Shown here piece after piece: positions 31,480-43,898 of a stretch of DNA of 64,000 nt. The number at the start of each line of letters is the position of its first letter. Position 1 is the first letter of the stretch. The DNA is from Beta vulgaris subsp. vulgaris (lineage: Eukaryota; Streptophyta; Magnoliopsida; Caryophyllales; Amaranthaceae). The position numbers and the translations under genes were made by a program. A model generated the notes under the pieces. That model was not told the origin of the DNA, ran no database searches, and saw only the letters and a program-made list of their open reading frames with translations. The DNA lies in contig NC_079206.1 in the NCBI RefSeq assembly GCF_026745355.1, positions 25,551,845 through 25,615,844 of the forward strand. Reading direction: 5' to 3'.

Positions 31480-34420
31480 CAAAATACTACAAGAGGAGGA
31501 AATGGAGTGATGATAAAAGACGTCAAAGGCAATCACTCGCTCCTGAAGAAGGAGGACGTTAAAATGCAATAAGATAATCCAAATACGCTCATGAACATGG
31601 AGAAAAATGCAGTTGCTTCTCAAGGTCATTGCATGATTGAAGATTGCAATGATCATTCAAACCCTGCAGAAGTTAGAAGGCCCATGTCAGACATTACTAA
31701 CTCTAGTAGTCGCGTCACTAACGGAAACGAAAGACAAAATGGTGAGTATTATTATGAAGTTAATTAACTAGTGTAAATACATAAAAAAAAAAATCATTCA
31801 TAGACTTAAATAAAAAAAAAAACCTTCTCGATTATGCAGTAAACCCTATTGATGAACTCCCTTCACTCGACACACAAGCACATTGAAGATCAAACCCAAA
31901 GTTATGAGGACTTCGCAAATGGAAACAACTTGCACAATCGATTCTTTTGTGTGGGAGAAAGTAGTGGAACCAGTACAGATATATTGGAACCCACATCAGA
32001 TGCAAGAGACATTCCGCACTTAGCTGAGCAGAAAGATAAAGTTATTTTCCCATTCAAACGTTTGAAACTGGCAACAATAATAGATCCCATTCGAAAAATT
32101 TATCAAGTCTCATCTCTAATAATGTACGAGTTTGGAAAGTTGAAAGGCACGGTTATCGATATTGTGCAAGAAACTACACTAAATTACAAGGGGTGCCCAT
32201 ATTTATTTTTCCTACAATGACAATGTGTCCATATTGTCAAGCACACCTTTTTTTGATCTATATCTCTTGAATTTTGTTGCTTAAACGAGAAGGTCAATCT
32301 ACCTATAAAATGTTTGTCATCTGATTTACTTGACCTATTCTTTAATCAGTCGAATGATGGGATTCACTTCAGACAGAACATCCATAAGTATAACTATATC
32401 TTCGCATCCACCTCAATGGGAGTAGAAATAGATGATAATTTGGTTAATGCATGTCAAGGTGTGTACACATTTTGTGCTCAAATGTCAATTTATCACCGCA
32501 TCGGTGGTCTATTTCCATCGAACTCAAATGATCTTCCTCGATTCTTTCAGCTCTACATTTATGAGACTGATCATGAAAATAAAAATCTTATAGCATAAAA
32601 TTCGTCATTACTAATCGACATCATTGACAAAATTAAGCATATTCAAGATTCTCATAATTCTTTTGTCCATAATCATCGTCATATTGTCACAACGTACTGA
32701 CATACACGGCTGTAATTTTGTCATCAAAGAGAAACCTGCCAATAATCATCAATATTTAATGCCTTCAGCATCTTAAGTGGCAACTGTCGTTGTTGGAAGG
32801 GATGACATGGCCAACCTGAAAGAGGGAGATATTATGATAGAATCTGTCAATGGACAATTGATGTATATTAAAGATACTATTGGTTATTATAACCCACTAC
32901 AATATCCTTTATTATTTCCTTAAACCTCTTATGGATGGGATTTGAACAGTCATACAACGATTGGCAAGAAGCTGACATGTCGGGATTTCTATGCATATAT
33001 GTTTCAGGTGAAAATAATTTTAAAACTCTTATGTGTATGTCTCATTTTCCTACATATATATATATACTTATCCCATTCTAACAACAACAAAGAATAGGTA
33101 TCTTAGATGTGACAACATCTTGATTCTTTACTCCTAAGAGGTGGTCGTCTACTCCAACAATATGTTGTTTAAAATTGTGTAAAAATGCAAGCATCCAAGC
33201 GAAGATGGATTGCACTTAATCAAGACAAGATATGTGCTCATTTTTACTAGGGTTTATAGGGATTCTCTTTATGCTGGAGAGCACAACATAGGTTCAGAAT
33301 CATATAGTATATCAATAGTCTTCGTAGTGAAATGAATCCCTTCAATTAACATTGATTTTTTTTCATTAATATTTTCATCTGCAGAGTATGTTGGTCGAAG
33401 GACGATACTACAATCTTCATTCGTAGGAAGCCCACGATATATGCACCAGTGGTACCAAGGTGTCATAGCCTTGGTACAGAAGATTAGCAAGCCGGATATA
33501 TTTCTGACAATGCAAGCAATCCATCTTAGTCAGAAACACAATGGAATTATTGCCTGGACAAGTTCCAAATGATCGTTCAGATCTACTGGCAAGGGTGTTT
33601 CATGCTAAAGTTGAAGAGTTTAAAAAATATGTTACAGCAAGGGGAATCCTTGGAAAGGTAGTTGCTTATATAGTTATATATATTGTAGTTGCGGATCCTC
33701 GACCAAACTGACAAGCTAACCACTCCAGAGGACTACAATTTAATTGTTAGAGCAGAAATACCAGATGGACAACAAGGACTGGAGTTGTACAAAAGAGTTA
33801 TTAAACACATGATTCATGGTCTATGTGGTGTTTACAACAAGGATTCTCCATGCATGAAACAAAGGAGTTATAAGAAAGGATTCCCAAGGTCATTTACTAA
33901 TGTTACAATGCAAGGAAATGACTCATATCCTCTATATCATCACTGAAAAAGATCGTCCACCTGTACCATTGTTATTAAAATTCTCGGATAGAAGTAGAAA
34001 CCCGATGGGTAGTTCCCTACAATGCATTGTTTCTCTTAAAGCACGACTGCCACATCAATACAAAGATATTCAGCAGCATTAAGTGTGTCAAATATCTCTA
34101 TAAATATATACGTAAGTGTTCGGATAAAGTATCCATGTAAGTTAAGAATGGTGATGATATTGCACAATACGTGGATGCGCGATGGATTTCTGCACCTGAA
34201 GCTTTTTGGAATATATACAAACTCTCTTTAACTCTGATGTGTCTAGCTGTAGACCGTTTGCAGGTCCATTTGCTAAACATGCATCAAGTGAGATTGGAAT
34301 GGAACAACCTAATCTCAGACATATAAGACGACCCGAGAAACTCCGGGACGATGATGAATCAGTTCTTCAAGATGGATAAAATGATGCAGATTTAAGAAAA
34401 TGTATTTAAATAGAACTCCT
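31480..34420 (+). pseudogene. Helitron Rep (helitron_like_N) region, broken
   Basis: Early exon words KRRQRQSLAPEEGG and SKYAHEHGE (about 31500-31600), a donor-like AATGGTGAGTATT at 31740, then YNYIFASTSMGVEIDDNL, GVYTFCAQMSIYHRIGGLFP and FFQLYIYETDHEN (32390-32580). YNPLQYPLLFP, VGRRTILPSSFVGSPRYM, GVIALVQKISKPDIFLTM and GQVPNDRSDLLARVFHAKVE follow in shifting phases. The segment that should hold the HUH nuclease motif (QKRGLPHxH) collapses between GKVVAYI (about 33655-33675) and ILDQTDKLTTPEDYN (33692). The tyrosine pair survives as KYLYKYIRK (about 34090-34115). It would nick and transfer the strand in an intact copy. Confidence 0.83.
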
Positions 34421-35365
34421 AGAGCATTATAGTTGGCTTAAATCCACGTCTGAATGGCAAGAAAGGAGAAGTAATCAGCGAGTTATGGGTCGATATATTG
34501 TACTTAGCTTCTCCACTTGAAGGAGAGAGATTATTGCTAAATCACCTGCGATGTCCGAATAATTTGAACGTCTGAGAACGCTCAATGTTGTCACACAACC
34601 AACATTTAGAGCTATTGCAGAATCCCTCGGTCTTGAGAGTTATGAAAGCATCCGTCAGTATCTTTTAGAAGCATCTTTTGTAAGAATGTCATCATCATTG
34701 CTAAGATTATTCACAGCCATCTTAGTATAGTGCCAACCAACTGGATTGCGTGCGTTATGGGACAAGTTCTTCACTTTCATAGCTGAGGATTATCCATCTT
34801 TAAGCACAACAACTAACAATGATGTTGTCACTCACAAGCTTCTGCAGGACTTAGATCGTTTTTTACTGCCACTCAAAAAAAGAATTTCTTACTTCACAGA
34901 GTTGTCAAGTTTACTAGAAAGTACCAAGGCAATCTTCCTATAATCATGAAGGAGTACTTTTGTGTGTCAGTTCCATAAGAGGATTTAGCGTGTGTAAACA
35001 CTCTTTATAGCGACCAACCACATGTGTTCGACACAATTATGGATGTTGTCATTTCAAAAACTGGTGGAGCTTTTTTTGTTGATGGCACAGGAGGTACGGG
35101 AAAAATATTCTTATACAGAGCACTCCTAGCTACCGTAAAAGGGAGAGGTGAAATTCTTGTTCCCACGGTGGCGTCTGGTATTGCAGCAACGTTGTTGCAT
35201 CAAGGAAGAACATCGGACTCGACTTTCAGCTCCCATTGCAACTTCATACCAACTCAACTTGCACATTCACCAAACATTCAAATTAAAAACTGCCACTATT
35301 TTGAAACACTTTGCCATAATTATATGGGATGAGGCTCCAATGACACACATATATCAAATTGAAGT
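34421..35365 (+). pseudogene. Helitron Pif1-like helicase, N-terminal half
   Basis: LEHYSWLKSTSEWQ-type start, then RLRTLNVVTQPTF, FRAIAESLGLES and PTGLRALWDKFFTFIAEDYP. The Walker A region FFVDGTGGTGKIFLYRALLA (35080-35130) has Lys followed by Ile where Thr or Ser is expected. Walker B is present as IIWDEAPMTH (about 35320-35350). The gene is cut after YQIEV by the LTR insertion at 35366 and resumes at 46560. Frameshifts and stops occur throughout. SF1 helicase role: unwinding during rolling-circle transposition. Confidence 0.87.
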
Positions 35366-36514
35366 TGTAGACACATAATCGTGTCTACCCATTTAAGGAT
35401 CCGGTTATGAAACATATTGTGGTCTTAATTGGTCCAACCCAAGGACATAGCAGTCTGAAAGGCCATCAAAATTATTTCAAAAAGTGTTAAAGTCCTATTT
35501 TAAAGCCCAATTAATCATTCATAATAATTAATTGTATTTTGAGCACAATTCTTTGAAAAGCGAAATCAATTATTTAACATTAATTAATTGATTTATTTTA
35601 CTAAATAAATATTTTCAAAAGATATTTTTATAGTTAAAATGATATTTTATCCTGTAAAATCAGATTAAGGATAAAAAAAATCTTTTACAACATGTTTTCT
35701 ATAAAGCTGGCAAAGGAACCTTGGGAGCCAAGCTGGTGCGTCTAGCGCACTAACTTTCGCCTGGCACACGTTTGTGTGTCAGACGCAGCTCTGTCCACCT
35801 GTGCTAGGTGCACTAACCTTTAAGTCTCTACATGAGACGTGGAGTTTCTTTTTTTATCTTTTTTCAAAACGTGTGCCATGTGTACGCTTTTTACCAGCAT
35901 GTCGCGCCATGCCCTTGACATGTCATCCTGCGCCAGACGCAGCTGGTGTGTGAGGCACAGTGTCATTTTTCCTATAAATAGGATCAATTTCCGTACAAAA
36001 AGAAAAAACGGATTTTTCGCAATACACTCGACGAATACTTTACGAATACCTCTCTACAAACTACAAAACCTCCCTACAAAATTCATAATTTCCGACACAA
36101 ACACATTCAATCTACATACTTTCATACATTCATATTTTCAGGCTTCACGATTGCTCATCCCAAAGGTTGTCAATTTCGTAGCCACGGTATAATCTTGAGG
36201 GTCCTTAAATTAATTAATTATTTTTGTATTGAAGTTACTAATTATTTCTTTCATGATGTAGATCTTTAATATAAAATTGTTCTACTATATATTCTAAACC
36301 TTTTTTTTTGATACATTATATCATGCTTGCCTGATTATTATATGCATATTATATCATTGTCCTGCAATATTGCTTCTATCACCCACATGTTATTATTGCT
36401 AATAATCAAGACTTAAAGAACTCTTCTAACATAAATCAGATTAATTTGGAAAACCTGCTAGGTTCCCTATAAATTAATTATACTGTATAATAACATATCA
36501 CTAAAAAACAATCT

Positions 36515-37873
36515 TGTTGAACCCTAATTTTGATAATGACAAAGAAACAAAGGAACAAACTAAGTAGTGAACTAATGAATTATTTAAGTGTATGGTGTCT
36601 AAGGTATCAATGCAAGGAACTGGGAGAATACGAAGTCAAGAGAGGATTTCAAAGGCTACGTAAAGAAGTTTCTATGTTGATACTGGAGCAAGCATTGGAT
36701 CAAGAATAATAGAAGCTAGGCGTTTTATTTTCTAGTTCCAATGTAAAGGAACAAAGAAAGAATGGTAAGGAACTGTGGCAGAATATTTGAGAATGAGCGT
36801 TTGTTCCTTTGTAAGGAACAAACTAAGTGGCACTTAGCAAATATGTTAAAGGAACTGAATTAATATAAGGAACTAGACTTAGGCGTGTAATTAGTGTAAC
36901 GGTTAAAATGATAATGGAGTAAGTCATGCCTAGATTATAGGAAATTAGTTATTTCTAATTTCAAATGATAAAATCAGTTTTAAAAAAGAAAATCTGTTTT
37001 GGAAAAGATTTTATTTTTCGGAAAATAAGAAAATAAATATCCGGTTGTTAGAAAGATTTTATTTCAAAGATATTATTTTCTTAAAGATTAGAAATTCAGA
37101 TTTAAAGATAAAAAGAGTTTATAAAAACTGATTTTCGGATAATGCTCAAGGAACTCCTATTATTTAGGAGTAATGGCTGCATTTTATCCACGTTCATTTA
37201 TAATTCATGGGATCATGGGACATGATGTAAAACGTGTTCCTTAGGGGAAGGAACATCATGGGTAAATGGACTAAAACGTGTACTCTAACATTAATTCCAG
37301 GTTCTTCATGATTAACACTATAAATATAGAAGTCTAGATAAGTTCCAAATTGTGTCTGACTAAGTAATTAAGTGAGTTTAACTTATTAAGTGTCAGTGCC
37401 TTCATTCTCTCATAATAACCATTTGTTCTTTGCCTTCTTACTCTAATTCCACTAAGCTTATTTCGATCAATTGTATTTTGGTTTTTGGGGTAAGGGAACT
37501 TTGAGTGAAGTTCTGTAAGAGAGAGGCTTTGAGTGAAGCTTGTATGTGTGAGAAAACTTCGAGTGAAGTTGAGAGGAACTGCTGTTAAGGGAACAGTGGC
37601 TCAGGAACTTGAGTTTAGGAACTCAAGGTGTGGCTCGAGTTAGAATTAGGTTGTAACAAAGTTGTTTGGCCTAATTAGTGAAAGTGTTGAGTTTAAAATC
37701 CCTAGTTGTCGAGGTTGTCTCTTCTTGTTGGGCCCAAGAAGTTTTTCCTCGTAAAAATCCCTTGTGTTCCTCTAGCTTGTTTATTCGTTTATGTTTTGAT
37801 TTCCGCAAAAAGTTACGTTTATTTCTACACCTACAATTCACCCCCCCTCTTGTAGTGTTCCTAGGAAATAACA
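36515..37873 (+). repeat. 5' LTR of the SIRE/Maximus-like element
   Basis: 1359 bp with TATA box TATAAATA at 37319-37326. The word AAGGAAC/GTTCCTT recurs through the LTR and the genes. The short antisense open frame at 37671-37874 appears in both LTRs and is not considered a gene. Confidence 0.93.
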
Positions 37874-37875
37874 AT

Positions 37876-37887
37876 TGGTATCAGAGC
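37876..37887 (+). other. Primer binding site (initiator Met-tRNA type)
   Basis: TGGTATCAGAGC, exact plant consensus, 2 nt after the LTR. Confidence 0.92.
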
Positions 37888-37938
37888 TAGAACTCACGTA
37901 AGATAGGAAACCCTATTGAGGAAAAGATCCAAGGAACA

Positions 37939-39770
37939 ATGAATACCACCGAGAAACTTGAAGAAGGTTATTCCACTCAAAGGCCTCCTATGTTCAATGG
38001 GAAGTACTACAACTATTGGAGGAACCGCATGGAGATATTCATCAAGGCTGAAAACTATCAGGTATGGAGAGTCATTGAAGTTGGCGATTTCGAAGTCACA
38101 ACTACAAATGACAAAAATGAGGTAACTCTTAAACCCCTCTCTGATTATGACAAATCTGATTTTGAAAAAATGGAAGTAAATGCCATGGCTATTAAATTAT
38201 TCCATTGTGGACTTGGACCCCATGAACATAATAGGATCATGGGATGCAAATCCGCAAAGCAAATATGGGATTTACTAGAAGTAACCCACGAAGGAACTAA
38301 TGAAGTTAAAAGATCAAAAATTGATTTACTTATGAATCAATATGAACTGTTCTGCATGAAATCCAAAGAAAGCATCCGAGACATGTTTACTCGTTTTACT
38401 AACATTATAAATGAGTTGGCTTCTCTTGGAAAGTTTATTTCATCAGAGGAACAAGTTCGAAAGGTTCTTAGGAGTCTTCCTAAGGACAGATGGATGGCTA
38501 AAGTCACTGCTCTTCAAGAAACAAAAGACTTCACTTAGTTCAACTTAGTACAGCTGGCAAGGTCACTTATGACTCATGAGCTTCACCTTGATACTGAATA
38601 TGGTGAAAGCTCCAAATCAAAATCAATTGCTCTCAAAGCAGATGATGAAGATGATTCGGACTCTAAGAAGAAGAAGCAGCCCTCATGGTTCGAAAATTTC
38701 GAAAGATGTACAGGAACATGAAGAATGGAAACTTCAAAGGTAAAACTAAGAAATTTTCTAACAAAGCTGCTTGTCATAAATGTGGAAGTACAGATCACTT
38801 CATCAAGGAATGTCCTCTTTGGGAAAATGACAAAACCAAAGAAAGGAACAAGGAACGCTTTGCTGAAAGGAACAAAGAATCAAAAGCACCTTTCTCTAAG
38901 GCAAACGTGCGCAAAGCTATGATAGCTGCTTGAGGAGATTCAGAGACGGAAGAAGAAGAGGAACAACAACCAGAAGAAACAGCAAACCTTTGCCTCATGG
39001 CAAACACTGACGAAAAAGAAGATGAAGAAAAAATTGAGGTAAGTCAACATGGACTTGAGTTAGAACTAGATGGTAAAACTAGGACTGAAATATATGATCT
39101 TCTTTATGATGCAATTCTTGAATGTAGAGAGGAACGTGAAAAACGTGAACAAACGGAACAAGCCTTAAAGGTTTGCAAGGAACACATAGAATGGCTTAAG
39201 AAAATGAGAACTGATGTCGAAACTAGATTTTTTGATTTGTTTGATAAAAACTTAAAAATCAAAGAATGTTATGAGAGTTTGAAAAATGAAAATTATCTAA
39301 TTAATTTAGAGATTTCACACTTGAAGGAATTTGTCCCTCTTCTGAGTTCCTTTGATATAAGATCAACCCCTTTGAAAGGATACAGATCTGAGATTGAAAA
39401 AATAAATAAAGAGAAAAATATTTTAAAGGAACAGATCTGTAATCTTAAAAAGGAACTGGTTGTCGCAAGGAACAGAGGCAAAATCATGAAAGTTCCTAAG
39501 TGGATTGAGAAACCACAGACCAAAAGGAAGGAAGATCTTGGTTTTTGAAAACTACAAGAAAAGGAACAAGACAAAGAAATATGTTGATCTACCTAGTGAT
39601 AAGTTCTGTATGTATTGTGGCAAGGTAGGTCATTACATAAATCAATGTCAACTAAAATCTGAGATGATTGGGAAAAATGTGACAATAAGTAAGAAAAAAT
39701 GGGTTGTCAAAACAAATCCTAGTCAAGAACAGGAACCCACGAAAGATGGGGTTCCTTCAACTAACAACTA
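37939..39770 (+). pseudogene. Copia gag with two zinc knuckles and coiled coil
   Basis: ATG at 37939: RPPMFNGKYYNYWRNRMEIF, NAMAIKLFHCGLGPHEHNRI and AKQIWDLLEVTHEGTNEVK are UBN2 gag. A stop after ETKDFT (38536) is followed in phase by FNLVQLARSLMTHEL. A frameshift near 38690 leads to CHKCGSTDHFIKEC (zinc knuckle 1, about 38772-38815). A stop near 38932 and a long charged coiled-coil stretch (38997-39548, many EEREKREQ and LKKEL heptads) follow. Another frame change gives CMYCGKVGHYINQC (zinc knuckle 2, about 39608-39650). Long gag with a coiled coil is a SIRE-lineage trait. Confidence 0.9.
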
Positions 39771-39778
39771 GTTGATTT

Positions 39779-40760
39779 TTGCAGGTTGGAGTGAGGGGGA
39801 ACAACACTTGGTATCTCGATAGTGGTTGTTCCAAGCACATGACAGGAGACAAAATGAAGTTTCTCTCACTCACAACCTATGAAGGTGGCAGTGTAACATT
39901 TGGTGATAATAAGAAAGGTAACATTGTTGCTATGGGTAAGGTCGGTAAGTCACCATTACACTCCATTGAAAATGTATTTTTAGTTGAAGGTCTAAAACAT
40001 AATCTATTAAGCATTTCTCAATTCTGTGACAAAGGAAATACCGTAAAATTTGATAAGGAAAAATGCTTAATCATCAACATTAAAACTAAGAAGGTTATCT
40101 TGGAAGGAACAAGGAAAGGGAACACATACATTGTGGATCTAGACCTTGTTCCTCAAATCAATTTAACTTGTCTTAGTGTTATTAAAGATGATTCACTTCT
40201 ATGGCACAAGCGTCTAGGACATGCTAGCTTTTCATTACTTGAGAAACTTATGCTCCGTTTGGTAGGGCGTAAAATATTTTCAGTGTAAAATAATTTTCAT
40301 GGAAAACAATTTACAATGGAAAACACAATTCCAAAATTAGTTTTCCGTTGTTTGGTTCGATGTAAAAAAAATGATGAAATGAAAGGAAAATGAAACAGAA
40401 AGTAAGGAGGTAGAGAGAGGAGTGTATAAGAGAGAGAAGGAAAATAGTTTTCCCTTCATTTTGAAAGGAAAATGGTTTTCCATCTTTGGAAGAGAAATTT
40501 TACCCTAAGGGAAAATGGTTTTACACTCTTTTGCCAACCAAACAATGTAAAACTGAAAATAGAGGAAAACAGTTTTCCGGGAAAACGTTTTACGCCCTAC
40601 CAAACGGAGCCTTAGATCAAAAGACCTTGTTTTAGGATTACCATCTATAAAATTTCATATTGATCAAGTATGTGATGCATGTGCACGAGGTAAACAAGTA
40701 AGATCCTCTTTCAAATCTAAAACGATTGTAAGCACCACTAAACCATTAGAGTTAATTCAT
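39779..40760 (+). pseudogene. Copia protease and GAG-pre-integrase, split by a MITE
   Basis: WYLDSGCSKHMTGD (about 39810-39850) is the aspartic protease active site. VEGLKHNLLSISQFCDKGN and then LLWHKRLGHASFSLLEKL (ends 40250) are the start of the GAG-pre-integrase zinc region. The reading frame is interrupted by the MITE at 40251-40611 and resumes at RSKDLVLGLPSI, then CDACARGKQ and PLELIHMDLCGPM. The MITE plus its 3 bp duplication is 364 bp, and the two halves are in the same phase once that length is discounted. The MITE is therefore the only break here. Confidence 0.9.
40251..40611. mobile_element. Tourist-like MITE (PIF/Harbinger type)
   Basis: Ends TGCTCCGTTTGGTAGGGCGT and ACGCCCTACCAAACGGAGCC are inverted repeats with a difference only at the outermost base. 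The flanks are TTA on both sides (40248-40250 and 40612-40614), the Harbinger target duplication. 361 bp, non-coding, with further internal inverted GGAAAAC/GTTTTCC words. It interrupts the copia pol frame, so it is the youngest layer of the nest. Confidence 0.93.
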
Positions 40761-41640
40761 ATGGACTTATGTGGACCCATGAGAATTCAAAGCAGAAGTG
40801 GAAAGAGGTATGTACTTGTGATTGTAGATGACTACTCTAGGTACACTTGGGTTATTTTTCTCTCTAGTAAAGATGAAACTTATGATGAGTTCCTTGTCTT
40901 TGCTAAAAGAGTTCAAAACCTAAGTGGACATAAAATAATGCACATTAGATCAGATCATGGCAAGGAATTCGAAAATTATAAATTTGATGACCTAAGCAGA
41001 GATAATGGCCTAGATCATAATTTTTCTGCCCCTAGAACACCACAACAAAATGGTGTTGTAGAAAGGAAAAATAGAACTTTGGAGGAAATGTCTAGAACCA
41101 TGTTAATTGCTAGTGAACTTCCAAGGAACTTTTGGGCTGAAGCTGTTAATACTGCTTGTCACATAATTAATCGTGCCATGATGAGACCTATCATTAATAA
41201 AACTCCTTATGAACTTTACTTTGGAAAGAAACCAAACATCACCTATTTTAGAACATTTGGATGCAAATGTTATGTGCATAATAATGGAAAAGATAATCTT
41301 GGAAAATTTGATGCAAGGAGTGATGAAGCAACATTTTTAGGATACTCCTCACATAGTAAAGCTTATAGAGTATATAACAAGAGAACTATGTGTGTTGAAG
41401 AAAGCATTCATGTAATCTTTGATGAATCTGACAAACATAATCCAAGCATACAGGTTGATGACTATGAGATAGGGTTAGCACAACCTAGTACAAGGAACAC
41501 AGATTCACAAGAAGAAGAAGAAGTGAAAGAGGAAAGGAACGAGGAATTTGAAAATAATGAATCAATGATGTTCCTGTTCCTCAAGGAGGAGAAGATGCTC
41601 CTGTTCCTCTAAATGAAGGAACTGAGTCCACCGAGGCTAA
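40761..41640 (+). pseudogene. Copia integrase
   Basis: The catalytic triad is complete: Asp in VIVDDYSRYTW, Asp in HIRSDHGKEFEN and Glu in NGVVERKNRTLEE. The C-terminal part HVIFDESDKHNPS is followed by an acidic linker. A phase change near 41575 ends the open frame with FLFL. Integrase would join element DNA to the target. The domain itself has no internal stop from 40761 to the linker, an unusually well kept stretch. Confidence 0.92.
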
Positions 41641-43345
41641 CAGAGGAACAACTGAGCAGAGTTCCTCATCTACTCAAGGAACTCATGAGGAACAACATGT
41701 TCCTATAAGAGAGTTTCAACCAAAACCTTGGAGATTACAAAAGTCACATCCTGTGGAACTCATAATCAGCGACATATCCAAAGGTACGCAAACTAGATCT
41801 CAGTTAAGGAACTTTTGTGCATTTCATGCGTTCCTATCAATGATGGAACCAAGAAATCATGAAGAAGCCTTAACTGACTCTGATTGGATTACTGCAATGC
41901 AAGCTGAATTAAATGAGTTTGAAAGAAACAAGGTATGGCATCTAGTTCCTTCATCTAAACAACAAAAAGTAATTGGCTTAAAATGGGTGTTTAGAAACAA
42001 ACTAGATGAATATGGAACCATTGTAAGAAACAAAGCTAGACTTGTAGTAAAAGGTTATAACAACAAGAAGGAATTGATTATGAAGAAACCTTTGCTCCTG
42101 TAGCTAGATTAGAAGCCATTAGAATTTAATTGCATTTGCTGCTTACATGGGATTAAATTATATCAAATGGATGTTAAGTGTGCATTTTTAAATGGCTATC
42201 TAAACGAAGATGTATATGTTGAACAACCCCCTGGTTTGAAAATAATAATCTCCCAAATCATGTCTACAAGCTTGATAAAGCTCTTTATGGGTTAAAACAA
42301 GCACCTAGATCATGGTATGAGAGATTATCAAAGTTCCTTTTAGAAAACAACTTTAAAAGAGGAAAGGTTGATAAAACCTTGTTCCTAAAATCTAAAGGAA
42401 CTGATATTTTGCTTGTTCAAATATATGTTGATGACATCATATTCGGAGCTACTAATGAAACATTGTGCAAAGAATTCTCAAGTCTCATGAGCAATGAATT
42501 TGAAATGAGTATGATGGGTGAGTTAAATTTCTTTCTTGGACTACAAATCAAACAAACTGAAAAAGGTATAATTGTTCACCAACAAAAATACATAAAGGAA
42601 CTATTAAAGAAATATGGCCTCGAAAATTCAAAGATAAATCACACTCCTATGGGAACTTCATAGGAACAAGTGTTGATCAAACAAAATATAGAGGAATGAT
42701 TGGTTCACTTTTGTATCTAACTGCTAGTCGTCCAGACATAGCTTTCAGTGTTGGTTTGTGTGCTAGATTTCAAGCAAATCCAAAGGAGTCTCACCTCACT
42801 GCTGTGAAGAGAATTCTTAGATATCTTAAAGGAACAGATGATCTTGGACTCTACTATCCAAGAAGTGATACATTCGAACTAAAAGGATATGCAGATGCAG
42901 ATTATGCTGGAGATCTTGTAAATAGGAAAAGCACCTCAGGTATGGCACAATTCCTTGGTCATAGTTTAGTTTCTTGGAGTACCAAGAAACAAAACACAGT
43001 TGCTTTATCCACTGCTGAAGCAGAATATGTAGCTGCTGCTGCATGTTGCTCTCAAATGCTTTGGATAAAACAACAACTTAGTGACTATGGAATAAACTTT
43101 GAATGTGTTCCTATTTATTGTGACAATACAAGTGCTATAGTATATCTAAAGATCCAGTGCATCATTCTAGAGTAAAGCATATACATATTAGACATCACTT
43201 TTTAAGAGAAAATGTTGAAAAAGGTTTGATTAAACTTGAGTTTTGTCAAACTGATTATCAGATTGCTGATATCCTAACTAAGCCTTTGCAAAGAGATAGA
43301 TATGAAAAATTAAGGCTTGAGTTAGGCTTAATAAAAATTAAGTGA
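41641..43345 (+). pseudogene. Copia reverse transcriptase and RNase H
   Basis: RT starts at NHEEALTDSDWITAMQAELN (41850), with GLKWVFRNKLDEYG and KARLVVKGYN. After a frameshift near 42060, ALYGLKQAPRSWYERL and the catalytic box IYVDDIIFGA (about 42424) follow. A stop ends it at 42661. RNase H shows YADADYAGD, STAEAEYVA and YCDNTSAI in one phase (42696-43150), then [14 protein letters not shown] and [14 protein letters not shown] in another, ending at 43345. At least four breaks make pol non-functional, but every catalytic motif remains visible. Confidence 0.93.
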
Positions 43346-43898
43346 TTGTTCCTATGTCATTCCCCCATGTTTGAATCAATTTGAGTGACTTTGTGTGCTA
43401 AAAATAATTGTGTTTAATTGCCTAAGACCATTGCAAATTGGAATGTTGCAAAACATAAACATGAAGTCAAAGAAATTAAACAACTCACAAATGTCACATA
43501 ATACTCCCCTTACTGTTCCTAAGGTCAAGAAACATGCATAGTATGAAGGATATTGATATGTAGCATTAGTTGTTCCTATAGCACAAGTTCCTTAGCATTT
43601 ATTTTCTTTCAAAAATTAAAATTCATAAAAATCCGAAAAATCCGAAAAATCCCAAAAATAAGGGGAACCAGTTTAATTAAATCTTGGTTCTTTTTATCTT
43701 TTCGTTTTCTTCCTTTTTATTTTTATTTTTTATTTTTTTTTTTTTTCTTCCCGCGTGTCATAATTACTATTACATGCAAAACTTCCTTCTTCAATTCATC
43801 TAAGAAACCGTGTTCCTCTCAAACGCTTCATCTTCACCATACCGAAACCTCATCACACCCTTTGATACTCCATAAAAACCTCCAAACCTTCATCAATC
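43346..43898 (+). other. Spacer between RNase H and ORF3
   Basis: AT-rich, with repeated ATCCGAAAA words (43626-43655) and a poly-T stretch near 43735. The open frame at 43553-43984 spans it and is judged spurious. Confidence 0.5.

Noticed and set aside
37671..37890. Sense and antisense small frames in the copia LTR, repeated at 45940-46165
   Set aside because: Present only because the LTR is duplicated; no protein resemblance.
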